This document shows positions 1 to 6,542 of a stretch of 36,780 nt of DNA, in pieces. Source of the DNA: Treponema sp. (GTDB lineage: Bacteria; Spirochaetota; Spirochaetia; Treponematales; Breznakiellaceae). Numbering within the stretch: position 1 is the first letter of the stretch; every line of letters begins with the position of its first letter. The stretch lies in assembly GCA_031268975.1 (NCBI GenBank), contig JAIRWM010000055.1:1-36780 (forward strand), in the 5' to 3' direction. The notes under the pieces were generated by a model, which saw only the letters and a list, made by a program, of their open reading frames with translations, was not told where the DNA came from and searched no databases. A program made the position numbers and the translations under genes.

Positions 1-1
1 C

Positions 2-920
2 ACCACCGTGGGCGATAACTTCGCCAACGCTATGTTCGGCGCCTGCACCGGCGCCGCGTTTACGATGAACGGCGTCTTTAACCTGCCACAGAACATCACC
101 ACCGTGGGCGATGGCTTCGGCGGTATTTTCTCCGGATGCTCCGGCGCCGCGTTCACGATGAACGGCGTCTTTAACCTGCCACAGAACATCACCACCGTGG
201 GCGATAACTTCGCCAACGCTATGTTCTCCGACTGCTCCGGCGCCGCATTTACAATGAACGGCGTCTTTAACCTGCCACAGAGTATCGCCACCGTGGGCGA
301 TGGCTTCGCCGGCAGTATGTTCTACGGCTGCTCCGGCGCCGCGTTTAGGATGAACACTGTCTTTAACTTGCCACAAGGTATCGCCACTGTTGGCACTGAA
401 TTCGCCGGCAGTATGTTCGGCTACTGCTCGGGCGCCGGGTTTACGATGAACAGCGTCTTTAACCTGCCACAGAGCATCGCCACCGTAGGCGATAACTTCG
501 CCAGCGCTATGTTCAACGCTTGCTCCGGCGCCGCGTTTACGATGAACAGCGTCTTTAACCTGCCACAGAGCATCACCACTGCGGGCGATAACTTCGCCGC
601 CGCTATGTTCGTCTACTGCTCGGGCGCCGGGTTTACGATGAACAGCGTCTTTAACCTGCCACAGAGCATCACCACCGCGGGTTATAACTTCGCCGACAGT
701 ATGTTCAGCAACTGCTACGGCGCCGCGTTTACGATGAACGGCGTCTTTAACCTGCCACAGAGCATTGCTTCCGTAGGCTATAACTTCGCCTACCATATGT
801 TCTGGGGCTGCTCCGGCGCCGGGTTTACGATGAACAGCGTCTTTAACCTGCCACAGGGCATCACCACTGCGGGTACTGGCTTCGCCGACCATATGTTCGG
901 CTACTGCTCCTCGGGCGCCG
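2..920 (+). repeat. 96-bp in-frame tandem repeats inside the surface protein gene
   Basis: The segment coding for VFNLPQ recurs nine times (near 80, 173, 269, 365, 461 and onward at 96-bp steps; the first step is 93 bp). Ten MF-x-x-C units are visible, and the array runs off the left edge. Long stretches are identical between copies at third codon positions too, which indicates recent duplication or gene conversion. Confidence 0.9.
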
Positions 921-1138
921 CGTTCCAAGTCAATGAGGACTTTAAATTCCCACCGAGTAGTTCCTCGTGGACAGATGCGTACCGAGGCACATTCATTCTG
1001 TGGGGCAGTACGGCTCAGACCAGGACCGCGGCAAGCATCATTAACGGCAATGTCCCGCCGGGGGACGACAGGGATACCTTCGGCATCTCTTCAGTATGGA
1101 GCGACTATTCCTTGTTACACGCGAACTGGCAACAGTAA
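2..1138 (+). CDS. Repeat-built surface protein (DUF285/BspA-like solenoid), 5' end missing
   Basis: The reading frame is open from the first bases, so the window cuts the gene; the GTG at 8 is a repeat-internal valine and not a start. The visible ~379 residues hold ten copies of a unit of about 32 residues (96 bp; one copy is 31). Each has a framework like GAAFTMNxVFNLPQxI, then T-V-G-D-x-F-A-x-x-M-F-x-x-C. Every unit carries one cysteine. The framework is almost identical at DNA level, while residues beside 'MF' and the cysteine vary. A non-repeat C-terminal part of about 70 residues, rich in Trp, Ser and Asp, ends the protein. The M-F-x-x-C-S spacing recalls DUF285/BspA-type leucine-rich-repeat-like surface proteins; that family assignment is inference. 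The signal peptide, if any, lies outside the window. It converges with the motility operon across a repeat-rich gap. Confidence 0.75.
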   Translation, partial: TTVGDNFANAMFGACTGAAFTMNGVFNLPQNITTVGDGFGGIFSGCSGAAFTMNGVFNLPQNITTVGDNFANAMFSDCSGAAFTMNGVFNLPQSIATVGDGFAGSMFYGCSGAAFRMNTVFNLPQGIATVGTEFAGSMFGYCSGAGFTMNSVFNLPQSIATVGDNFASAMFNACSGAAFTMNSVFNLPQSITTAGDNFAAAMFVYCSGAGFTMNSVFNLPQSITTAGYNFADSMFSNCYGAAFTMNGVFNLPQSIASVGYNFAYHMFWGCSGAGFTMNSVFNLPQGITTAGTGFADHMFGYCSSGAAFQVNEDFKFPPSSSSWTDAYRGTFILWGSTAQTRTAASIINGNVPPGDDRDTFGISSVWSDYSLLHANWQQ

Positions 1139-1149
1139 CGCCGTAACAG

Positions 1150-1261
1150 GCCCCCGGATGGCCGCGCCGCGAAGGCTCCGTCCGGGGGCAGCGGGAGACG
1201 GGCTTCGACCGGCTCCCGCGCAGGGGGGCGCGGCGGTGCCGTGATAGTTACGCGGCACCGC
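1150..1261. terminator. Three consecutive stem-loops after the surface protein gene
   Basis: Stem 1 pairs GCCCCCGGA (1150-1158) with TCCGGGGGC (1181-1189) and extends inward by a G-T wobble and two GC pairs. Stem 2 pairs GCGGGAG (1191-1197) with CTCCCGC (1213-1219). Stem 3 pairs GCGGTGCC (1233-1240) with GGCACCGC (1254-1261). They begin 12 bases after the stop codon. None is followed by a T-run, so intrinsic termination is uncertain; they could protect the 3' end of the mRNA. Confidence 0.5.
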
Positions 1262-1350
1262 CCTGGAAACGCGCCCCACGAACCCAAAAAAATGCAACCA
1301 CCACTGACCACACGAACGACACGAACAAACGGTATGCGAACCAGAACACG

Positions 1351-1410
1351 GCGAAGATACCGCGCCCGAGAGAATATAACAGGCGCACACAGAGCAACGG
1401 CGAAGGCGGG
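1351..1410 (+). repeat. 60-bp direct repeat, copy 1
   Basis: This matches 1738-1797 at 58 of 60 bases (offset 387). The copy begins GCGAAGATACCGCGCC and ends CGAAGGCGGG. It sits just before the 100-bp tandem array. Confidence 0.88.
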
Positions 1411-1421
1411 CGGCCCTTCAT

Positions 1422-1690
1422 CCTTAACCTCAACAGCGGCCAACGCTGGGCCTACACCGCACTGATATTACCGGAAGCCGCGCTCAATGTTTCGCACGCG
1501 GTTGTTTGGCGGGCCTTTTGGCCTTAGCTGTAACAGTGGCCATTGCCGGGCCTACGCCGTGCTGACATTACTGAGAGCCGCGCTCAATGTTTCGCGCGCG
1601 GTTGTTTGGCGGGCCTTTCAGCCTTAGCTGTAACAGTGGCCATTACCGGAGAAACGCGCTCAATGTTTCGCGCGCGGTTATTAGGCGCAC
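1422..1690 (+). repeat. 100-bp tandem repeat array, about 2.7 copies
   Basis: Copies start at 1422, 1522 and 1622, each with CCTTA followed by AACAG(C/T)GGCCA. The motif CGCTCAATGTTTCGC falls at 1479, 1579 and 1655, so the first step is exactly 100 bp. The third copy has lost 24 bp internally (removing GGGCCTACGCCGTGC and flanking bases) and fades after about 1690. Confidence 0.85.
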
Positions 1691-1737
1691 CGGGAATGGC
1701 ATGCGCCCCAGAGTACACCCTCCGTAACCCGGCTACA

Positions 1738-1797
1738 GCGAAGATACCGCGCCTGAGAGGATATAACAGGCGCACACAGAGCAACGGCGAAGGCGGG
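1738..1797 (+). repeat. 60-bp direct repeat, copy 2
   Basis: This is the second copy of 1351-1410 with two substitutions. Together the two copies bracket the 100-bp tandem array, like direct repeats around an inserted or duplicated segment. It abuts the palindrome that starts at 1798. Confidence 0.88.
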
Positions 1798-1843
1798 TGT
1801 CGGCAGGAACGGCACGGGCAAGCCCGTGCCGTTCCTGCCGACA
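1798..1843. repeat. Perfect 22-bp inverted repeat with 2-base loop
   Basis: Arm 1798-1819 (starting TGTCGGCAGGAACGG) is the exact reverse complement of 1822-1843, with only AA between. It lies 83 bp beyond the stop codon of the last operon gene and 660 bp beyond the surface protein gene. It could act as a bidirectional terminator or as a repeat-element end, but no T-run follows on either strand. Confidence 0.85.
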
Positions 1844-1864
1844 AGCCCCGCCAGTTTCTGCATT

Positions 1865-1899
1865 TGTGCGCCTGTCCCAGGCACGGGCGCGGTATCTTC
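1865..1899 (-). repeat. Degenerate inverted third copy of the 60-bp repeat
   Basis: Bases 1865-1875 (TGTGCGCCTGT) and 1883-1899 (CGGGCGCGGTATCTTCG) are the reverse complement of two blocks in the 60-bp repeat, in matching order and nearly matching spacing (35 versus 37 bases). With copy 2 at 1738-1797 this makes an imperfect inverted pair around the palindrome. Confidence 0.6.
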
Positions 1900-1926
1900 G
1901 TGCTATTGACGGGGCTCTGCGTTACC

Positions 1927-2718
1927 CTACCCGCCCATGGCAATGTACAGCCGGGCTTCCGTTACGCTGATGCCCAGACGGACCGCGATAAGATCCTCGG
2001 AAAACCCCGCCCGGTGCAGTTCGGAAACCCGTTCCCGCAGCGGGGGCGGTTTGGGGCTGACCGGGTGCGGTGATGTGATAAACCGGGGCGCGGCTTGCGC
2101 CGGGGTATCCGCCTGTGCCGGCTGGGGCGCTGTCTGCGCGGCCGGGGGCGCTGTCTGTGCCGGCGTACCCGGCTGTGGCGGGGTTTTCGGGGGCGGGGGT
2201 TTCCGGGCGGGGCGCCGCATTTGGGCGCGGTAGGCGCCGGCGGCGCCGGAAGCCGCCGCGGGCGCCGGGGGGGCTTCCCGTACTTCCAGGCTGTCAAGCA
2301 GCGGGCTTTTCTTTTTCCGGCCGGAACGCGGCGGGGTTTTCCGGCCCGGCGCGGCGGGGGCGGGAGAAGCCCCTCCCCGGCGGGCCGCGGATTGCGGGCT
2401 GTCGGGCGCTGTCTGCGGGGCAAGGGCGGCGAAGGCCGCCGCTTCGCCGTTTCTGCGGTCAAGTTCCCGCGTGTAGACGGAAACGCGCTTTTCCGCCGTG
2501 TCACAAAGCCGGCGAAGCTCTCCTATCTTTTCCTCAAGGAGCATAAGGCTCTGTTCGGTTTTTTCGTCTATATCCGCCTCAAGAAGACGTATCTCTTCGC
2601 GAAGGGTCTGCCGTATATAATCGGTGTCCGTCCGCCGCCTGATATACGCTTTAAGGCGAAAAAAGGCGATAAACCACAGCAGAAGACCGCAGGCAAGGAA
2701 GAAAAAAGTCCAGTTCAT
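1927..2718 (-). CDS. SwrB-like membrane-anchored protein with C-terminal helix-turn-helix-like tail
   Basis: A 263-residue protein at the end of the motility operon. Residues 3-20 form one membrane segment, followed by a charged stretch (RLKAYIRRR). Residues about 35-95 look like a coiled coil, about 98-226 are a Pro/Ala-rich linker, and 227-263 form a compact tail (RVSELHRAGFSEDLIAVRLG) that reads like the DUF6115-type tail of Bacillus SwrB. SwrB is encoded just after sigD and activates basal-body assembly and export; here the gene comes two genes after fapA, and so soon after the sigma gene. Architecture and context support the comparison but sequence identity was not tested. The ribosome site is weak, and the start follows the preceding gene by 12 bases, suggesting coupling. 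The linker makes the gene locally very GC-rich. Confidence 0.6.
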   Translation of the reverse strand: MNWTFFFLACGLLLWFIAFFRLKAYIRRRTDTDYIRQTLREEIRLLEADIDEKTEQSLMLLEEKIGELRRLCDTAEKRVSVYTRELDRRNGEAAAFAALAPQTAPDSPQSAARRGGASPAPAAPGRKTPPRSGRKKKSPLLDSLEVREAPPAPAAASGAAGAYRAQMRRPARKPPPPKTPPQPGTPAQTAPPAAQTAPQPAQADTPAQAAPRFITSPHPVSPKPPPLRERVSELHRAGFSEDLIAVRLGISVTEARLYIAMGG

Positions 2719-2730
2719 GGGGCCCGGTTC

Positions 2731-3057
2731 TTAAAGGGAAACATCGATATTTCTGCCCAAATCGGGATCCCGGATAAAGCCGCCGGTTTTTTCTTCCGGT
2801 TCTTCTTCTTTTTCCCCGGCTTTTTTCCGTGCTTCACGTTCCTGTCTTCCGCCGTCTCTGTCACCGACTCCCTCGGCGCCCTCGCCTTCACCCTGGGCCT
2901 CGTTTACGGAGTTTATTTTTTCCTCGGTAAGCTTCTGGCTTTGAGCCTGCTGAAGGGCCTGTTGGAGGGCCATTCCTTCCTTTTGCGCGGATTCCTGTTT
3001 TCCTACCTTGTCCACCTGGGTAAACAGGGTTTGCAGGTCAATTGGTGATATAGCCAT
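2731..3057 (-). CDS. Small charged protein of unknown function in the motility operon
   Basis: A 108-residue protein I cannot name. The ATG at 3055-3057 is preferred because AAGAAAGGA lies five bases before it; an in-frame ATG eight codons upstream (3081) has a poorer site. The N-terminus (MAISPIDLQTLFTQVDKVG) is ordered-looking and amphipathic. The middle is glutamine-rich and helical, and the second half is highly charged (Glu, Lys, Gly), probably disordered. There is no signal peptide or membrane segment. The gene overlaps the 3' end of fapA by 20 bases, indicating translational coupling. Position between fapA and the SwrB-like gene suggests a cytoplasmic motility accessory role, but nothing in the sequence shows the activity. 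Confidence 0.65.
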   Translation of the reverse strand: MAISPIDLQTLFTQVDKVGKQESAQKEGMALQQALQQAQSQKLTEEKINSVNEAQGEGEGAEGVGDRDGGRQEREARKKAGEKEEEPEEKTGGFIRDPDLGRNIDVSL

Positions 3058-4999
3058 CCGGTCCTTTCTTCGCTTCGTCATCGGGCTCTTCGTATTTTGT
3101 CACCCGCACAAGTCCGTTCTCAAGGATAAAAGTAACCGCCCTGTATTCATTCCGCACATCTTCTTTCGCGTCGCGGATAAGTATTTTTACGCCGGGGTAC
3201 ACTTTCGCGGAAGCGGAAATTCTCCCCCTTGTTTTAAGGTTATTGAGGAATCCCTGTATTTTTTCCGCTTCTTTCCTGTTTTTCCTGAGGTCGCCGGACA
3301 GTTCCTGCCGTTTGTCCATAAGCTCGGTAAGGTACGCTTCTTTGTCTTCGGGAAGGCTTTTTCGCTGCTTTTTTATATTGATAAGGGTCTGTACGTTAAG
3401 CTGGATTTCCTCAAGCTGTTTTTCCATTGCCGTTTTCTGGGTTTCAAGACTTTCCATCTGGGCCTTGCTCTTTGGGTCAAAGCCTACTTCGCAGATTGTT
3501 TCCGTGCCGCTTGTGGGGCTGCCAAGGCTTTTGGCATTGATCTCTTCCGTGGCGCGCAGCCGGCCGCCGACAATGTGGGCCCGTTTTCCCTGACAGATAA
3601 TCCGTTTAAAGGCGTCTACCTGGGAATTAATAATGCCATCGGAAACCACGACCATGTTTCCGGCTTCAACCTGGGCGTTTTCAATGAACCGCGCCCATAT
3701 TGAACGGCCGGCCCTGACCATGCCGTTGCTCTTGCCGGTAATGCCCTGGTGGACAATAACATCCCCCTCGGCGTCAAGTTCCGCCTTTTCCACGGTACCG
3801 TCAACTTCGATATTTCCCGCGGCCTTGACGGAAAAGCCGTCTTCCACATTTCCGGTGATAATAACCGTTCCCAGAAAGATAATGTTTCCGGTTTTAAGGT
3901 TCACATTGCCCTTTACGGTATACACCGGCTCGACGTTGATCTTTCCCCCGGCGATTACCACCTGCCCGTTCATATCGGCGATTATTGAATTGCCGTCGTC
4001 CCCGACATGAACGTTTTTTCCCAGCGGCATGGCGATTTCCCGGCCGTTTTTGGCGGGAATAACCTTGCCGGTAACGGCGCGGCCGACGGTTCCATTTTCG
4101 GAGGGAACCCGCACCGCCAAAGGCTGGTTTTCGACCACATTCTGTATAATGTTAAGATCCTTAAAGTCTACCCTGCCGTTGGAACCTTCCCTGAGCTTTA
4201 CCTTGCTTTGATCGGTTTCAAAATTGTACTGGATATAGGAATCCCGCCCGTTTACCGGCCGTGTTCCTTCCGCCGCCAGAAACGGCTCTTTAAAAACGGG
4301 CCTGTCCACAAAACGCGCCAGCGCCTGTTCATCAACTCCAAAAAGCACCCTGTTGTTCCGCAGAAACGAAAGGTATGCTTCAAGAGGCATGTCGCAGCCT
4401 CCCTCACCCGGCGGAGTTACAATAATGTACGCCTTCATTTCATCAGCGGTAATGTCTACCGTTATCATGGAATCGTTGGCCGGCATCCGCCGGAAATCGC
4501 CTATGCGGACATAATTCCCCGCCGCTTCCCTGGTAATTCCGGCGATGCGGTTTTCATCGTAATCCGATACTCCCCGGCCGGCCACAAGCTGGATAACCTG
4601 GGATTCGGCTGCCTTCTTTCCCCTGCCTTCGGGAGGAATTACCTTGAGGTAAGCGCCGTCGTTAAGCATCTGTACATAGGCGTCGCCGTCCCGGTCAAGT
4701 ATGGCTTTCGCGGCGGTGGCCGCCTCTTCCTCCGCGGCCTGCTGTTCCTGTTCAATGGTTTTTTCCGTTACCCGCTCATAGGCCCGGATTTTCCAGTTCT
4801 TCGCGCCGGTTCCCATAAAACCGGAAAAGCCCTTGACGACAACTTCGTACTCAATATGCCGGACCGGAAGGTTAAGAAGAGTAGCCGCTTCGGACACGGC
4901 GTCTTCAAGCGCGGCGCCTTCCGCCTCGATGGTGTGAACCGCCCTATCCCGCTCCAGTCTTTCCTTCATCGCGTGCTGAAGCTGGATAAAATCGACCAT
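3038..4999 (-). CDS. fapA: FapA, flagellar assembly protein A (DUF342 family)
   Basis: A 653-residue polymer-binding/assembly family protein. Residues about 20-75 form a Jag-N-like domain (GFSGFMGTGAKNWKIRAYE is its typical end). Residues about 100-500 are the FapA/DUF342 core, whose second half (roughly 340-490) is a run of short Gly/Asn-Val-containing turns (GNVNLKTGNIIFLGTVIITG) of a right-handed beta-helix. About 510-590 is a coiled coil, and 600-640 contains KVYPGVKILI, typical of the family C-terminus. FapA homologues affect flagellation and polar protein placement in Vibrio; the molecular role in spirochaetes is not established. The ATG sits one base after the stop codon of the sigma gene, so translation is probably coupled; its own ribosome site is weak. 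Confidence 0.9.
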   Translation of the reverse strand: MVDFIQLQHAMKERLERDRAVHTIEAEGAALEDAVSEAATLLNLPVRHIEYEVVVKGFSGFMGTGAKNWKIRAYERVTEKTIEQEQQAAEEEAATAAKAILDRDGDAYVQMLNDGAYLKVIPPEGRGKKAAESQVIQLVAGRGVSDYDENRIAGITREAAGNYVRIGDFRRMPANDSMITVDITADEMKAYIIVTPPGEGGCDMPLEAYLSFLRNNRVLFGVDEQALARFVDRPVFKEPFLAAEGTRPVNGRDSYIQYNFETDQSKVKLREGSNGRVDFKDLNIIQNVVENQPLAVRVPSENGTVGRAVTGKVIPAKNGREIAMPLGKNVHVGDDGNSIIADMNGQVVIAGGKINVEPVYTVKGNVNLKTGNIIFLGTVIITGNVEDGFSVKAAGNIEVDGTVEKAELDAEGDVIVHQGITGKSNGMVRAGRSIWARFIENAQVEAGNMVVVSDGIINSQVDAFKRIICQGKRAHIVGGRLRATEEINAKSLGSPTSGTETICEVGFDPKSKAQMESLETQKTAMEKQLEEIQLNVQTLINIKKQRKSLPEDKEAYLTELMDKRQELSGDLRKNRKEAEKIQGFLNNLKTRGRISASAKVYPGVKILIRDAKEDVRNEYRAVTFILENGLVRVTKYEEPDDEAKKGPDGYITN

Positions 5000-5000
5000 G

Positions 5001-5804
5001 TTACACTATGCCTTTCCGTATGTTGGTAAGCTTTGAACGAAGCCGGAGTATGGCTTTTGTATGAAGCTGGGATACCCGCGACTCCGTTACTTCCAGAACC
5101 TGGCCTATTTCCCTGAGGGTAAGATCTTCGTAATAGTAAAGGACAAGTATTTTCTTTTCTTTGTCGGGAAGTTCGCTAATGGCGTCGGAGATTATCCGGC
5201 GCATTTCTTCTTTTTCCACTATTACGTCGGGATTAAGGCTCGAAGGCGATTCTATGCTGTCGCCGATGGACACCTTGTCGCTTTCATCGCCGGAAAACCA
5301 TACGTCGTTCAGGGAAAGAATCGAAGTGCCGGAAATTTTCATCATGGTTTTGACAAATTCCCCCTCGTCCATTCCCAGAGACTGGGCTATTTCCTGATCC
5401 GACGCTGTGCGTCCCAACTGGGCTTCCAGCGTCCCGATTGCCTCTTCAACTTCCCTGGTTTTCTGCCTGATGGACCGGGGAACCCAGTCTATTGAACGAA
5501 GCTCGTCAAAAATCGCCCCCCGTATACGGGTTACCGCGTAGGTTTTAAATTTTACGTTTTTTTCCGGATCAAATTTATCTATGGCGTCGAGAAGTCCAAA
5601 AACCCCAAAACCCACCAGATCGTCAAATTCGATGTTGTGGGGCATACCGACGGCAACTTTGCCGGCGACATACTTTACCAGCGGAGCGTATTGTTTGATA
5701 AAAGCTTCCCGAATTTTAGGATCTCTGCTTTTGCGATATTCGACCCAAAATTCTTCTTCGGTTTCTTCTGCCGGCTTATCCACATCGTTCCCCAAAAGCC
5801 CCAT
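5001..5804 (-). CDS. fliA: RNA polymerase sigma factor of the FliA/WhiG (sigma28) family
   Basis: A 267-residue alternative sigma factor for late flagellar genes such as filament and chemotaxis genes. Region 2 spans about residues 36-106 (DDLVGFGVFGLLDAIDKFDP, then FKTYAVTRIRGAIFDELRS) and is followed by DWVPRSIRQK, a signature of the sigma28 branch. Region 3 is about 115-190, and region 4 about 204-260 with the helix-turn-helix LTLREIGQVLEVTESRVSQL. Length is usual for the family. AAAGGA lies six bases before the ATG. In treponemes this gene has been called whiG or fliA. No anti-sigma gene (flgM) is visible in the window. The upstream promoters found in this operon look sigma70-type, so this factor probably acts elsewhere. 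Confidence 0.95.
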   Translation of the reverse strand: MGLLGNDVDKPAEETEEEFWVEYRKSRDPKIREAFIKQYAPLVKYVAGKVAVGMPHNIEFDDLVGFGVFGLLDAIDKFDPEKNVKFKTYAVTRIRGAIFDELRSIDWVPRSIRQKTREVEEAIGTLEAQLGRTASDQEIAQSLGMDEGEFVKTMMKISGTSILSLNDVWFSGDESDKVSIGDSIESPSSLNPDVIVEKEEMRRIISDAISELPDKEKKILVLYYYEDLTLREIGQVLEVTESRVSQLHTKAILRLRSKLTNIRKGIV

Positions 5805-5807
5805 AAA

Positions 5808-6518
5808 TTATCCTTTATCGTCCTTTTTTAATACTGTCTTTATGGCCTGGGCCAGTTCCTTGGGATCAAAATCACCCTTGAAATTCCGGTCCGCCGAAGC
5901 CCCCAAAGCCGGTTTTTTCGGTTCCGGCACGTCGAAAACCACCGTTTCCGGCGACCCGGAATCGGGCAAAAACGCCTCCGAAAGAGTATTAAAATCCGGC
6001 ATAAGGTCAACTTCGCCGGAATCCGCCGCCGCTTTCGCCCCGGCGGGTAGAGGCCGCGCCAGGGTTCCCCCGTCCGAAACGCTTGCTGTGAAAGGCCCGG
6101 CCCCATTATAGCCGTCTTCATCATCCTGATCCAGAGCTTCACCGGAGGGTACGGCGGAAAGGCCGTTTTCGTCCGGCTCGCCCGGGCCCTGTCCGGGAAG
6201 CCGGGTGACAAATCCGTCTATGCTGTCCACGGCGTCGACATTGCCTGAGGGAAAGGCCCCTTCGGGAGGCCCGGAACCCACCGAAATGTTAACCCTGGAA
6301 CCGGGAGCGTCAAACAGGTCGTCAGGCCCGGAAAGAAGCTCCGGAATAAACTGCCCCAGCAGCCAAAACACAAGACAGGACAGGATAAAGAAAAGAACGC
6401 CAAACCCGGCGGCCCGGAAAAAGAGAGACACAAACCCCGCGCCGGATAAAATACCCAGCAAAAGGGAGAGGATAAAAGCCGCCGCGGCGACGCCTCCGCT
6501 CACCTTGAAATTAAACAT
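5808..6518 (-). CDS. Membrane protein of unknown function between flhG and the sigma gene
   Basis: A 236-residue protein with two hydrophobic helices at about residues 9-31 and 36-58, then a long acidic, Gly/Pro/Asp-rich tail that is probably disordered. The last 25 residues (NFKGDFDPKELAQAIKTVL) form an amphipathic helix that may be a docking motif. I do not recognise the family. It sits 3 bases upstream of the sigma gene and 24 bases after flhG, within the motility operon. GGAGGGG precedes the ATG by about ten bases. The layout, a membrane hairpin plus flexible tail with a terminal helix, suggests a membrane-anchored adaptor; this is inference only. Confidence 0.7.
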   Translation of the reverse strand: MFNFKVSGGVAAAAFILSLLLGILSGAGFVSLFFRAAGFGVLFFILSCLVFWLLGQFIPELLSGPDDLFDAPGSRVNISVGSGPPEGAFPSGNVDAVDSIDGFVTRLPGQGPGEPDENGLSAVPSGEALDQDDEDGYNGAGPFTASVSDGGTLARPLPAGAKAAADSGEVDLMPDFNTLSEAFLPDSGSPETVVFDVPEPKKPALGASADRNFKGDFDPKELAQAIKTVLKKDDKG

Positions 6519-6542
6519 CCGCTGTATTCCCCTCCGGATCTG

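Larger units (their letters stand above)
1139..1926. other. Repeat-rich non-coding island between convergent genes
   Basis: No convincing gene lies here. Open frames are short, overlap on both strands and simply follow the repeats. The stretch holds three stem-loops (1150-1261), a 60-bp direct repeat (1351-1410 and 1738-1797) with a shorter inverted relative (1865-1899), a 100-bp tandem array (1422 to about 1690) and a perfect 22-bp palindrome (1798-1843). It separates the 3' ends of the surface protein gene and the motility operon. Confidence 0.7.

Noticed and set aside
1351-1899. CRISPR-like array
   Set aside because: Repeats are 60 and 100 bp, too few, and not separated by uniform unique spacers; no cas genes are present.
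1543-2073. Open frame of 176 codons (+) across the repeat island
   Set aside because: It follows the 100-bp array and palindrome, overlaps the end of the SwrB-like gene on the other strand, and shows no domain or ribosome site.
2095-3048. 317-codon frame (+) opposite the SwrB-like and small charged genes
   Set aside because: It is a shadow of GC-rich coding sequence on the minus strand, with a low-complexity Arg/Gly product.
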